32,414 nt of DNA, from positions 1 to 32,414 of the forward strand of contig JBJHBG010000053.1 in NCBI GenBank assembly GCA_050485385.1, read 5' to 3'. A program made the translations under genes and the position numbers. Source of the DNA: RECO01 sp050485385 (lineage in GTDB: Bacteria > Pseudomonadota > Alphaproteobacteria > Geminicoccales > Geminicoccaceae). Below are positions 1-7,603 of this stretch, piece by piece. Every line of letters begins with the position of its first letter. Position 1 is the first letter of the stretch. The notes beneath the pieces were generated by a model. That model worked only from the letters and a program-made list of their open reading frames with translations, made no database searches and was not told where the DNA came from.

Positions 1-936
1 GTGCACCGCACTGCCGTAGGGGGTCTCGATGGTGTTGCCCTTCTGGTCCTCGTGCCAGAAGGCTTGGCTCAGCCGGTCGCGCGGGCCCAGTTCCATCGCC
101 TTGTTGCGCGGCTCGGGTGTGGCTGGGCCGAGGCCGTAGTCCTGGAGGTAGCGGTGGCCGTGCTTGTTGACGAGGTAGCCGCCCTCGCCGCGGCAGCCCT
201 CCGTCAAGAGGATGCCGGTGCCGGGCAGGCCCGTCGGGTGGTACTGGACGAACTCCATGTCCTTGAGCGGCACGCCGGCCCGATAGGCCATCGCCATACC
301 GTCGCCGGTCTTGATAGCGCCGTTGGTGGTGAAGGGGTAGATGCGCCCGCCGCCACCGCTTGCGACCACCACGGCCTTGGCCTCGAAGACGTAGATCTCA
401 CCCGTCCGCACCTCGATGGCGACGAGGCCCCGCACCCTGCCATCGTCGACCAACAGATCGGTCGAGAAGAACTCGTCGAAGCGCCGGATCGAGGGGAATT
501 GCAGCGATGTCTGGAACAACGTGTGCAGGATATGAAAGCCGCTCTTGTCGGCGGCGAACCAGGTCCGCTCGATCTTCATGCCGCCGAAAGGCCGCGTGTC
601 GACCTTGCCCTCGGGCGTGCGGCTCCAAGGGCAGCCCCAATGCTCCAGCCGGATCAATTGGCGCGGCGCCTCGTTGACGAACAGCTCGACCGCGTCCTGA
701 TCGCACAGCCAGTCGCCGCCGGCGACCGTGTCGTCGAAATGCGCTTCCAGGCTGTCGTTGGGCCGCACCACACCGGCAGCCCCGCCCTCGGCGGCAACGG
801 TGTGGCTGCGCATCGGCAGCACCTTGGAGACCACCGCCACGCTCAACTCGGGGGCCGTCTCGGCGACGGCGATAGCCGCCCTGAGCCCCGCACCGCCCGC
901 GCCGATCACCGCGACGTCGGTCTCGACGACCTGCAT
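1..936 (-). CDS. frdA: Fumarate reductase flavoprotein subunit, 3' end cut by window edge
   Basis: This is the first 312 codons of the catalytic flavoprotein of quinol:fumarate reductase, which reduces fumarate to succinate at the membrane using electrons from a low-potential quinol. The N-terminal FAD-binding motif VIGAGGAGLRAA is at about residues 10-21. The PMRSHTVAAEGG motif carries His45, the position of covalent FAD attachment. Further stretches match the Escherichia coli FrdA type rather than SdhA: GGMKIERTWFAADK, HTLFQTSLQFP, and QYHPTGLPGTGILLTEGCRG, which holds the substrate-binding His and Glu near residues 233 and 246. The ATG at 936 has a GGGAG-type ribosome site just upstream. 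It is the last visible member of the minus-strand set coq10-like, rquA, frdA. The iron-sulfur and membrane-anchor subunits would lie beyond coordinate 1 and are not seen. The FrdA versus SdhA assignment is by motif recognition, not by a tree. Confidence 0.92.
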   Translation of the reverse strand, partial: MQVVETDVAVIGAGGAGLRAAIAVAETAPELSVAVVSKVLPMRSHTVAAEGGAAGVVRPNDSLEAHFDDTVAGGDWLCDQDAVELFVNEAPRQLIRLEHWGCPWSRTPEGKVDTRPFGGMKIERTWFAADKSGFHILHTLFQTSLQFPSIRRFDEFFSTDLLVDDGRVRGLVAIEVRTGEIYVFEAKAVVVASGGGGRIYPFTTNGAIKTGDGMAMAYRAGVPLKDMEFVQYHPTGLPGTGILLTEGCRGEGGYLVNKHGHRYLQDYGLGPATPEPRNKAMELGPRDRLSQAFWHEDQKGNTIETPYGSAVH

Positions 937-1033
937 CCGCACTCTCCCGCTGGCATCGCAGCCCGGAGGGTACGCCCGCACCCACGGCATTCAATTCGCC
1001 ATTATGCCTCCAGGCCCAAGGCAGCAGGCCGGC

Positions 1034-1054
1034 CAGGGGGCGAACAGCCCCCTG
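1034..1054. promoter_or_regulatory. Perfect GC-rich hairpin between rquA and frdA
   Basis: CAGGGGGC and GCCCCCTG form a perfect 8-bp stem with a 5-base loop, starting about 12 bases after the rquA stop in the direction of transcription. No T-tract follows, so it is not a classical terminator. It could be a weak attenuator, an RNA processing or stability element, or a short member of the GGGGGC-n-GCCCCC palindromes seen elsewhere in the window. The remaining 97 bases before frdA hold no clear promoter. Confidence 0.45.
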
Positions 1055-1066
1055 CCATTGCCCCAC

Positions 1067-1816
1067 TCATCGGGCGACGGCTACCACCTTCTGGTAGAGG
1101 CCGCCGAAATAGGTGGCCTTGGTCCAGGCGAAGCGGTCGGGCTGGCGGGCCATGTCGCGGATGTCCTGCTGCCACAGGCCCTTGGCGAACGGCTCCAGGG
1201 TGTCGAACACGAGGCTCATCAGCGGCTTCAACGGGTGCAGCGGGTGCGGCCGGTGGTAGTCGACGAACACGACCTTGCCGCCCGGCACCACCGCGTCGAG
1301 CAGTGCGTCGACGATGCGCCGACGGTGCGCGTCCGGCACCTCGTGGACGAGGAAAAAGCAGTTGACCGCGTCGTAGGTCAGGCACGGCGTGTCGGCGGCG
1401 TCGCGGTGGGCGAGGCGCGCCTGTGGGAAGGGCGCGAGCTTTTTCCGCACGTTGCGCAATTGTACCGGAGCGACGTCGGCCATCTCCAGCGCACCCGCCG
1501 GCCCCAGCCGGGCGGCCAGTCGCGGCGAAACGTCGCCATAGGCGCAGGCGGGTTGCAGGACGCGCATCCCAGGGCCGAACTCGGCGAGGGCTGCGTCCGA
1601 GAGCCGCCGGTAGTTGGTCCATAGGATGGTGCCCGCAACGAAGCCGTGGTCCAGCAGCCGCACCGACTTCGGGTTGAGATAGGCCCAGGCATAGACGTCG
1701 CGCAGATAGTCGGGCACGCGTCCACGGCGGGCTGGCGGCCGGGCCGTGGGGTGCGGCACACGCACCGGCTCCACCACCGCCTCGCTCGCGAGGTCGGCCT
1801 CGGAAATTCGATCCAT
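1067..1816 (-). CDS. rquA: Rhodoquinone biosynthesis methyltransferase-like protein RquA
   Basis: A 249-residue class I SAM-binding protein. By family knowledge, RquA converts ubiquinone to rhodoquinone, the low-potential amino-quinone used to drive fumarate reduction under low oxygen. Family-type features are: VPDYLRDVYAWAYLNP at residues 34-49; RLLDHGFVAGTILWTNYRRL at 53-72; the unusual glycine-poor SAM motif VLQPACAYGDVS at 86-97, in place of a normal E-x-G-x-G-x-G loop; Asp114 in ADVAPVQ; and a C-terminal FFLVHEVPD, PGGKVVFVDYH, HPLKPLM and LEPFAKGLW series. The first roughly 30 residues are Pro/Arg-rich and variable. The ATG at 1816 is preceded by GAAGGA at good spacing. It lies 46 bases downstream of a COQ10-like gene and upstream of frdA on the same strand, which fits rhodoquinone-dependent fumarate reduction. 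Function is inferred from sequence resemblance and context. A generic methyltransferase is the less likely alternative. Confidence 0.88.
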   Translation of the reverse strand: MDRISEADLASEAVVEPVRVPHPTARPPARRGRVPDYLRDVYAWAYLNPKSVRLLDHGFVAGTILWTNYRRLSDAALAEFGPGMRVLQPACAYGDVSPRLAARLGPAGALEMADVAPVQLRNVRKKLAPFPQARLAHRDAADTPCLTYDAVNCFFLVHEVPDAHRRRIVDALLDAVVPGGKVVFVDYHRPHPLHPLKPLMSLVFDTLEPFAKGLWQQDIRDMARQPDRFAWTKATYFGGLYQKVVAVAR

Positions 1817-1862
1817 CGAGCTGATCCTTCGTCGTCGTCACCGCGAGAGTCGGTCAGCCGTT

Positions 1863-2429
1863 TCAGCGTCGGCGAACCGTTCCTTGCAACCGTTCCAGAT
1901 GGACGTTCGCGCCAGGGTCCATGGCCGGTGGGCCGAGACGGTCCCGAGCCCGCCGCTCGAACGCCGCCAGGATGGCGTCGATCTGTCGGGCCACCAGCCC
2001 GCCGACGAGGCGCTTGGTGTGTCGGCTGGCGAAGTCCAGATGCGCGTCCAGGTGGACGAGGCAGCTGGTGTCGCCGAGCGGAGCGAAGCGCCAGTCGACC
2101 TCGAAATGACGGAAGGTGTGGCTTTGCGAGACGACGCGGATGCGCTCGGGCCGCTCCAGGTACGTGCGCGAGGTGAAGCGCTCGCGCAACGGGCCGAGGG
2201 CGAGCAACTGGTCGGTGGCGTACTCGTCGTCGGCGATGGGCCGTTTGCGCACCGCCTTCCAGCCCGGCAGGAACTCGGGATAGCGCTCGACGTCGGCGGC
2301 GATCTCGAACAGGGGTGCGGGCGGGTAGCCGAAGAGACGTTCGACCGCGTAGTGCAGCGAATCGGGGTCTCGGGTCGGGTCGCGCTCTGCCACGATACGG
2401 GCCTCCGCCGTCAGCCCCCCCAACCGCAA
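1863..2429 (-). CDS. COQ10/RatA-type START-domain quinone-binding protein
   Basis: Predicted 188 residues with one START/polyketide-cyclase-like domain from about residue 28 to 168. The family signature is FEIAADVERYPEFLPGWKAV, followed by GPLRERFTSRTYLERPERI, FEVDWRFAPL and LDAHLDFASR, ending in a long helix that closes the hydrophobic cavity. COQ10-type proteins bind ubiquinone and help its delivery to, or function in, the respiratory chain. RatA, of the same fold, has been linked to ribosome assembly. As the first gene before rquA and frdA it may handle ubiquinone or rhodoquinone; this is inference. The start is uncertain: ATG at 2429, or the in-frame GTG at 2393, which would remove 12 residues and still keep the whole domain. 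The last roughly 20 residues are basic and variable. Confidence 0.82.
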   Translation of the reverse strand: MRLGGLTAEARIVAERDPTRDPDSLHYAVERLFGYPPAPLFEIAADVERYPEFLPGWKAVRKRPIADDEYATDQLLALGPLRERFTSRTYLERPERIRVVSQSHTFRHFEVDWRFAPLGDTSCLVHLDAHLDFASRHTKRLVGGLVARQIDAILAAFERRARDRLGPPAMDPGANVHLERLQGTVRRR

Positions 2430-2510
2430 TCAAGCACGCTCGCCGTCGGCTGGCCAGAGCCGCGCTGCCGCATGCTATGACGGTAGAACACGACCAAAGG
2501 AGAGCGAGCG

Positions 2511-3290
2511 ATGCAGCGATCGGTGAGGTGGGGCGAGTTGCGGGCGCCGGAGTTGCGCGACCTTGCGGCGGCAAAGGCCATGGTCGTCGTGCCGGTCGCC
2601 GCGATCGAGCAGCACGGTCCGCACCTGCCGACGATGACCGACACCCTGCTGACGACGGAGGTGGCCGTGCGCGCGGCCACGCTCGCCGCCGCGGCCGGGC
2701 GGCCCACCGTCGTGACCTCGCCCGTCTGGAGCGGGCTCAGCGAGCACCACATGGCCCTCGGCGCCACGCTGACGCTCGACTTCGCGACCTTCCTGGCGCT
2801 CCTGCGCGGCGTCGCCGCCTCCCTGCGGCGGCACGGTTTCGAGCGGGTGCTGCTGTTGAACGGCCACGGCGGCAACGTTGCGGCACTCCGCACCGTCGTG
2901 GAGGAACTGACCCGTGACCTTTCGGGCCTGCAACTCGTCACGGCGACCTACTGGCAGCTCGCGGCCGACCTACTGGCACCCGTGCTGGAGACCCAGCGCG
3001 GCATCCGCCATGCCTGCGAGGCCGAGACCTCGATGGTCCTGGCCCTGCGGCCGGAGCTTTGCGACGCCGAGGCCTTCGCCGAGGCGGCCCGCCCGGATGC
3101 CCGCGATCGGGCCGACGCCTTCGACGACGGCGCCTACCGCTGGCGCAGCTTCGCCGCGATGACGTCGTCCGGCACGCTCGGCGATCCGCGCGCGGCGTCG
3201 GCCGAGAAGGGGGAACGACTGCTGACCCTGGCGGCCGAGCGGCTGGCGGAGCGGCTGGCCGATGCGGGCTTCTGGGGGGAGATGGGATGA
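2511..3290 (+). CDS. Creatininase-family amidohydrolase
   Basis: A 259-residue enzyme of the creatininase (creatinine amidohydrolase) family, metal-dependent hydrolases acting on cyclic amides or related bonds. The metal-ligand motif PVAAIEQHGPHLPTMTD places Glu33, His35 and Asp44 as in creatininase. GLSEHH is at residues 75-80, NGHGGN at 117-122, and an H-A-x-E-A-E-T-S motif follows near residue 168. An excellent AAAGGAG ribosome site precedes the ATG at 2511. The stop overlaps the next start by four bases (ATGA), so it is translationally coupled to the LDH2-type oxidoreductase and both probably act in one catabolic route. Family members include creatininase, the mycofactocin-associated MftE and the riboflavin/F420-type formamide hydrolases, so the true substrate cannot be read from sequence alone. 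Confidence 0.9.
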   Translation: MQRSVRWGELRAPELRDLAAAKAMVVVPVAAIEQHGPHLPTMTDTLLTTEVAVRAATLAAAAGRPTVVTSPVWSGLSEHHMALGATLTLDFATFLALLRGVAASLRRHGFERVLLLNGHGGNVAALRTVVEELTRDLSGLQLVTATYWQLAADLLAPVLETQRGIRHACEAETSMVLALRPELCDAEAFAEAARPDARDRADAFDDGAYRWRSFAAMTSSGTLGDPRAASAEKGERLLTLAAERLAERLADAGFWGEMG

Positions 3291-4294
3291 CCGTCCGCCT
3301 CAGCCTCGCCGAGGTCGAGAACTTGGCCCGGCACTGTCTCCTCGCCAACGGCGCCGATGCGGCCAATGCCGAGGCCATCACCCGCACCGTCACCCGTGCC
3401 GAGCGCGACCGCGCGGTCTCGCACGGGCTCTTCCGCCTGCCCGGCTACGTCGCTTCGCTGAAGAGCGGCAAGGTCGACGGCAAGGCGCGTCCCATCGTCG
3501 AGCGGCTCGCCCCCGGCGTGATCCGGGTGGACGGCAAGGACGGCTTCGCGCCCTTGGCGCTCGAGGTCGGCCGCGCGCCCTTGATCGAGGCGGCGCGGCA
3601 GCAGGGCGTGGCGGCGCTGGCGCTGGTGCGGACGTTCCACTTCGCAGCGCTTTGGCCCGAGGTGGAAGCCCTCGCCGACGCCGGGCTCGCGGCGCTGGCC
3701 TGCACCGCCTACAAGCCGGTGGTGGCACCTGCCGGGGCCAGGCAGTCCTTCTTCGGCACCAACCCGCTCGCCTTCGCCTGGCCGCGCGGCGACCGGCCGC
3801 CCTACGTCTTCGACATGGCGACGTCGGCCACGGCGCGCGGCGAGCTTCAGGTGGCGGCGCGCGACGGCCACGTCATGCCGCCCGGCGCCGGGCTCGACGC
3901 AGCGGGCGAGCCCACGACCGATCCCCGGGCGATCCTCGACGGCGGCGTGCAGCTCCCCTTCGGCGGCTACAAGGGCTCCGCCATCATGACCATGGTCGAG
4001 CTGCTCTGCGCCGGCCTCGTCGGCGAGCGCTTCAGCGACGAGGCCGGTCGCTTCGACGTGGAAGACGGCGGCCCCGCCCGCGGCGGCGAGTTCCTGCTCG
4101 CCATGGACCCGTCGCGGTTCGGCGACGCCGACTGGCTCGCCCACAGCGACGACTGGCTGGATCGGCTGGCCGCACTCGAGGGCGTGCGCCTGCCCGGCAA
4201 CCGCCGCTATCGGGCCAGGACCGAGACGCCCACGACGGGCATCACGATACCCACGGCCCTGCACGCGGACCTGCTGGCGCTGGCAGCGCGGTAG
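3287..4294 (+). CDS. Malate/L-lactate dehydrogenase (LDH2)-family NAD(P)H oxidoreductase
   Basis: A 335-residue member of the LDH2/MDG2 family, which reduces or oxidises 2-oxo/2-hydroxy acids or cyclic imino acids with NAD(P)H in the cytoplasm. It carries the family's catalytic RAVSHGLFRLPGY (Ser45, His46), the cofactor-loop FFGTNPLAFAWP, FDMATSATARGE, and the C-terminal LPFGGYKGSAIMTMVELLCAG helix. The GGYKG-helix style resembles delta-1-piperideine-2-carboxylate/pyrroline-2-carboxylate reductases, but ureidoglycolate, malate or sulfolactate activity is equally possible. The start ATG at 3287 overlaps the stop of the creatininase-family gene (ATGA). This coupling suggests a shared substrate pathway, for example opening of a cyclic amide followed by redox of the acid. 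That is inference. Confidence 0.88.
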   Translation: MTVRLSLAEVENLARHCLLANGADAANAEAITRTVTRAERDRAVSHGLFRLPGYVASLKSGKVDGKARPIVERLAPGVIRVDGKDGFAPLALEVGRAPLIEAARQQGVAALALVRTFHFAALWPEVEALADAGLAALACTAYKPVVAPAGARQSFFGTNPLAFAWPRGDRPPYVFDMATSATARGELQVAARDGHVMPPGAGLDAAGEPTTDPRAILDGGVQLPFGGYKGSAIMTMVELLCAGLVGERFSDEAGRFDVEDGGPARGGEFLLAMDPSRFGDADWLAHSDDWLDRLAALEGVRLPGNRRYRARTETPTTGITIPTALHADLLALAAR

Positions 4295-4372
4295 GAACCG
4301 CGCGAAGACGTGAGTGCCCGTTGCGGCGGCAGCGTGACAGAGTAGCGCCATCGACCTGCACGGGAGAGACCG

Positions 4373-5398
4373 GTGGTGGCCCAGACGCGTACGCTCAACC
4401 TCGCACTCCAGGGCGGCGGCGCGCACGGCGCCTTCACCTGGGGCGTGCTGGACGCGCTGCTCGAGCGCGACGACATCGCCATCGAAGGCATTTCCGGCAC
4501 CAGCGCCGGGGCGATGAACGCGGCGGTCGTCGCCTACGGACTGGCCAAGGACGGCAACCGCGGCGCGCGGACCGCACTCGCCGCCTTCTGGGAGGCGGTC
4601 GGCCGGGCGGCGCGCTTCAGCCCCATGCAGCCGAGCCCGATCGACCGCTGGCTCGGGCCGGGCAACATGGAGACCTCGCCCGGCTGGATCGCTTTCGACG
4701 CCGTCAGCCGCATGGTCTCGCCCTACCAGTTCAATCCGCTCAACATGAACCCGCTGGCCGACTTGCTGTGCAGCGTGGTCGACTTCGACTTTTTGGCCGA
4801 CAGCTGCGCCGCGCATCGGGTCGAGCTGTTCCTCTGCGCGAGCAACGTCCGCACCGGTAAAATCAAGGTGTTTCAGGGCCAGGAGATTAGTCCCCGCGCC
4901 GTGCTCGCCTCGGCCTGTCTGCCGTTTCTGTTCCAGGCCATCGAGATCGACGGCGAGCACTACTGGGACGGCGGCTACATGGGCAATCCGCCGATCTTCC
5001 CGCTGATCTACGGCACCAAGGCAACCGACGTCTTGATCGTGCGGCTCAACCCCATCGCCATCGACCGCGTGCCGACCACCCCGCGCGAGATCGCCGACCG
5101 CGTCAACACGCTCAGCTTCAACAGCTCGCTGATGCGCGAGATGCGCGCCATCGCCTTCGTCACCCGGCTGATCGACCAGGGCCACTTGGACCTCGACCGC
5201 TACAAGCGTCTGAACGTCCACACCATCGATGCCGAGGACGTCTTCAAGGATCTCGGCGTGTCCTCGAAGCTCAATGCCGACGCCGCGTTCCTCGACTACC
5301 TCTTCCGCCTCGGTCGTGCCCGCGGCGAGGCGTGGCTCCAGGCACACGGCGACAAGATCGGCGTCGAGAGTTCGGTCGACATGGAGCTCTTCCTGTGA
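4373..5398 (+). CDS. Patatin-like phospholipase
   Basis: A 341-residue patatin-family serine lipid acyl hydrolase. The oxyanion-hole motif GGGAHGAF is at residues 14-21, the nucleophile motif GTSAG puts Ser44 at the elbow, and the catalytic dyad Asp198 lies in WDGGYMGNPP. There is no signal peptide, so it is predicted cytoplasmic or peripheral to the membrane. The length and the central DPLxxxVDF-like region are typical of the alphaproteobacterial patatins often found with polyhydroxyalkanoate metabolism. The start is one of two tandem GTG codons (4373 or 4376), with GGGAGAG about six bases upstream. Its stop overlaps the start of the adenylate cyclase gene (GTGA), so the two are likely co-expressed. 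The lipid substrate is unknown. Confidence 0.92.
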   Translation: MVAQTRTLNLALQGGGAHGAFTWGVLDALLERDDIAIEGISGTSAGAMNAAVVAYGLAKDGNRGARTALAAFWEAVGRAARFSPMQPSPIDRWLGPGNMETSPGWIAFDAVSRMVSPYQFNPLNMNPLADLLCSVVDFDFLADSCAAHRVELFLCASNVRTGKIKVFQGQEISPRAVLASACLPFLFQAIEIDGEHYWDGGYMGNPPIFPLIYGTKATDVLIVRLNPIAIDRVPTTPREIADRVNTLSFNSSLMREMRAIAFVTRLIDQGHLDLDRYKRLNVHTIDAEDVFKDLGVSSKLNADAAFLDYLFRLGRARGEAWLQAHGDKIGVESSVDMELFL

Positions 5399-6738
5399 CC
5401 GCGCCGCTCGCCCACGCGCGACCGGCGGACGTGCTGCCGGCGCGGGTGCGACGCCTGCTCCATGCCCGCGAGATCCAGGGCGAGCGGCTCATAAGCTGGG
5501 TGCAGCTCGGCCTCGTCGCCGTGTTCTTCACGCTCTATGCGGTGGCGCCGCGGCCGGCCGACGCCGGCATGCTCCAGCCGGTGCCGCTGATCCTCGTCCC
5601 CTATCTCGCCTTCGGCCTCGTGCGCCTTTGGGTGTGTTACCGCTACAGCCTGCCCGTCTGGTTCGTGGTGCTGTCGATGGTGGTCGACGTGGCCATGCTC
5701 TGGGGTCTCATCTGGAGCTTCCATCTGGACTACGGCCAGCCGGCCGCCTTCTACCTGAAGGCGCCGACCTTCGTTTACGTCTTCGTTCTCGTCGCCATTC
5801 GGGCGCTGCGCTTCGATCCGCGCTACGTCCTGGCGATGGGCGCCGTCGCGATCGTCGGTTGGCTGGTCCTGGTGGGCTACGCGGTCGGCACCGGTGGCGA
5901 TGGGGTGGTCACCCGCAACTACGTCGACTACCTCACCGGCAACCACGTCCTCTGGGGTGCCGAGTTCGACAAGCTGTTCGCCCTGGCGGCGGTCACCGTC
6001 GCCCTCAGTCTCGCCGTCGGCCGGGCACGGCGCACCCTGCTGGTGGCGGTACGCGAGGAGGAGGCCGGTCGCGACCTCCGCCGCTTCCTGCCGATGGGCG
6101 TGGCCGACGCGGTGAGCCGCGCCGAGGAGCGCGTCGAGGCCGGTCGCGCCGAGGCCCGCGACGCCGCCGTGCTGATGCTCGACATTCGGGGCTTCACCGC
6201 CTTCGCCCACGGCCGCGCGCCGGACGAGGTGGTGGCCATGCTGACGAGCTTCCACCGGACCGTCGTGCCGCTGATCGAAGCCCGCGGCGGCGTCGTCGAC
6301 AAGTTCATGGGCGACGGCGTGATGGCGACGTTCGGCGCGGTCGAGCCGAGCGCTACGGCGGTGGCGGATGCGCTCCGCGCCACCGACGACGTGATGGCGG
6401 CGGCGAGGCGGTGGGCGGAGGACCGTGTCGTGCCGCTGGAGGTGCATGCGGGTGTGGCCGCCGGTCCGCTCGTGTTCGCGGCACTCGGGCACGACGACCG
6501 GCTCGAATACACCGTCATCGGCGAGCCCGCGAACCTCGCCGCCAAGCTGGAGAAGCACAACAAGGTCGAGGGCAGCCGGGCGCTCACCACGGCGGCCGAC
6601 CTGGCGCTCGGCGAGGCCCAGGGCTATGTAGCGCCGCCCACGCGAGAGTTGCGCCGGGATCGCGTCGTCCTCGGCGTCGCCGATCCCGTCGACTTGGTTG
6701 TGCTGCACGGCAGCAAGACCCATGAATGCACAGCGTAG
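5395..6738 (+). CDS. Membrane-bound class III adenylate/guanylate cyclase
   Basis: A 447-residue protein with about six predicted membrane helices in residues 35-230, then a short linker and a class III nucleotide cyclase domain from about residue 255. The metal-binding aspartates are Asp263 in LMLDIRGFT and Asp307 in KFMGDGVMATFG. Lys303 and Thr373 (EYTVIGEPAN) are the adenine-selecting type, so cyclic AMP is the likely product. The transition-state Asn380 is kept, while the usual Arg four residues later is Lys384. The GTG start at 5395 is chosen because it makes a four-base GTGA overlap with the patatin stop. A more upstream start would intrude deeply into the patatin gene. The membrane domain presumably senses something in or at the membrane. 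Lys in place of Arg may lower activity, but this is inference. Confidence 0.9.
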   Translation: MTAPLAHARPADVLPARVRRLLHAREIQGERLISWVQLGLVAVFFTLYAVAPRPADAGMLQPVPLILVPYLAFGLVRLWVCYRYSLPVWFVVLSMVVDVAMLWGLIWSFHLDYGQPAAFYLKAPTFVYVFVLVAIRALRFDPRYVLAMGAVAIVGWLVLVGYAVGTGGDGVVTRNYVDYLTGNHVLWGAEFDKLFALAAVTVALSLAVGRARRTLLVAVREEEAGRDLRRFLPMGVADAVSRAEERVEAGRAEARDAAVLMLDIRGFTAFAHGRAPDEVVAMLTSFHRTVVPLIEARGGVVDKFMGDGVMATFGAVEPSATAVADALRATDDVMAAARRWAEDRVVPLEVHAGVAAGPLVFAALGHDDRLEYTVIGEPANLAAKLEKHNKVEGSRALTTAADLALGEAQGYVAPPTRELRRDRVVLGVADPVDLVVLHGSKTHECTA

Positions 6739-6781
6739 GCGTTTCTTGAGACATTCCTTCTACGCAACTGCCACGGAGGAA

Positions 6782-6814
6782 CGCGCGGCTCCACTTCGGG
6801 TGGAGCCCGGCGCG
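6782..6814. terminator. Strong hairpin between cyclase and metallophosphoesterase genes
   Basis: GGCTCCAC (6787-6794) and GTGGAGCC (6800-6807) are perfectly complementary around a TTCGG loop. A further CGCGC/GCGCG pairing outside a two-base bulge extends the stem to 6782-6814. It lies 44 bases after the cyclase stop and 21 before the next start. No T-run follows, so a factor-independent terminator is uncertain. It could instead be an mRNA stability or processing element. Confidence 0.45.
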
Positions 6815-6834
6815 CGATCGAGGGAACGGGGCGG

Positions 6835-7597
6835 ATGCGTTGTCTGGTCGTCGGTGATCTGCACTTCAACGCGAGGCAGCTCGGCTGGGTCACGCGGCAC
6901 GCGGCCGACTACGACGCGCTGGTGGTCGTCGGCGATCTGCTCGATCTCGCCGGCCACCAGCCGCCTGCGCGGCAACTGCGCGCCCTGGTTCCGGTGCTGG
7001 CCGAATGGCACCGACGGACGCACGTCCTGGTCGCGAGCGGCAATCACGATGCGGTCGACGCCGCGGAGGGTGCGGCATGGCGGGACGCGGTGCGTGAGTC
7101 TGGCTGCCACGGGGACGGCGAGACGGTGGTGCTCGCGGGTGCGACCTTTACCCTCTGCCCGTGGCGCGACGATGCCGGCGCCGAGGCGGCGTTGGCCCGG
7201 CAAGTGAGCGCCGTCGCGGCACCCGCCGACCGGCCCTGGGTGTGGGTGCATCACGAGCCGCCGGCAGGTGCCGCGGTGAGCTGGGGTGGCCGCGTCGCCC
7301 GCGGCAATGCCGGGCTCGCCCGCCTCGTTAGCCGCCTCGCCCCCGACCTCGTGCTGTCCGGCCATATCCACGACGCCCCCTTCGTCGAGGGCGGCGCCTG
7401 GATCGACAGGATGGGGCCGACCCGCTCGATCAACCCCGGCCGCCAGCCGGGCGACCGGCCGGCGCACGTCGTCCTGGACTTCGGCCGGGACGTGGTGGAG
7501 TGGGTCGCGGTCGGCGCCCGTGACCGGCGCCGGCTCGACCTCGGATGGCGGCTCGCCGCCGTCGGCGAAGGGGGGGCGTCCCGCCCTGTTCGGCTGA
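6835..7597 (+). CDS. Calcineurin-like metallophosphoesterase with apparent one-base frameshift
   Basis: A roughly 250-residue phosphoesterase or nuclease-type enzyme of the calcineurin-like superfamily. All metal motifs are present: GDLH (Asp8, His10), GDLLD (34-37), GNHD (69-72), a late HHEPP and the GHIHDAP histidine pair. The ATG at 6835 follows GGGAACGGGG. Reading without a shift, the frame runs on to 7863, and the last roughly 90 residues are Arg/Ser/Pro-rich antisense of the neighbouring SDR, not family-like. Dropping one G from the run of seven at 7570-7576 leads to ALFG and a stop at 7595-7597, six bases before the convergent SDR stop. I therefore place the end there and treat the shift as a probable sequencing or assembly error in a homopolymer. 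A genuine mutation is possible. Substrate unknown. Confidence 0.8.
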
Positions 7598-7603
7598 GGG
7601 CCG

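Noticed and set aside
3134..5347. Long minus-strand open frame opposite LDH2 and patatin genes
   Set aside because: Composition is a mirror of the real plus-strand genes, with no motifs and no ribosome site.
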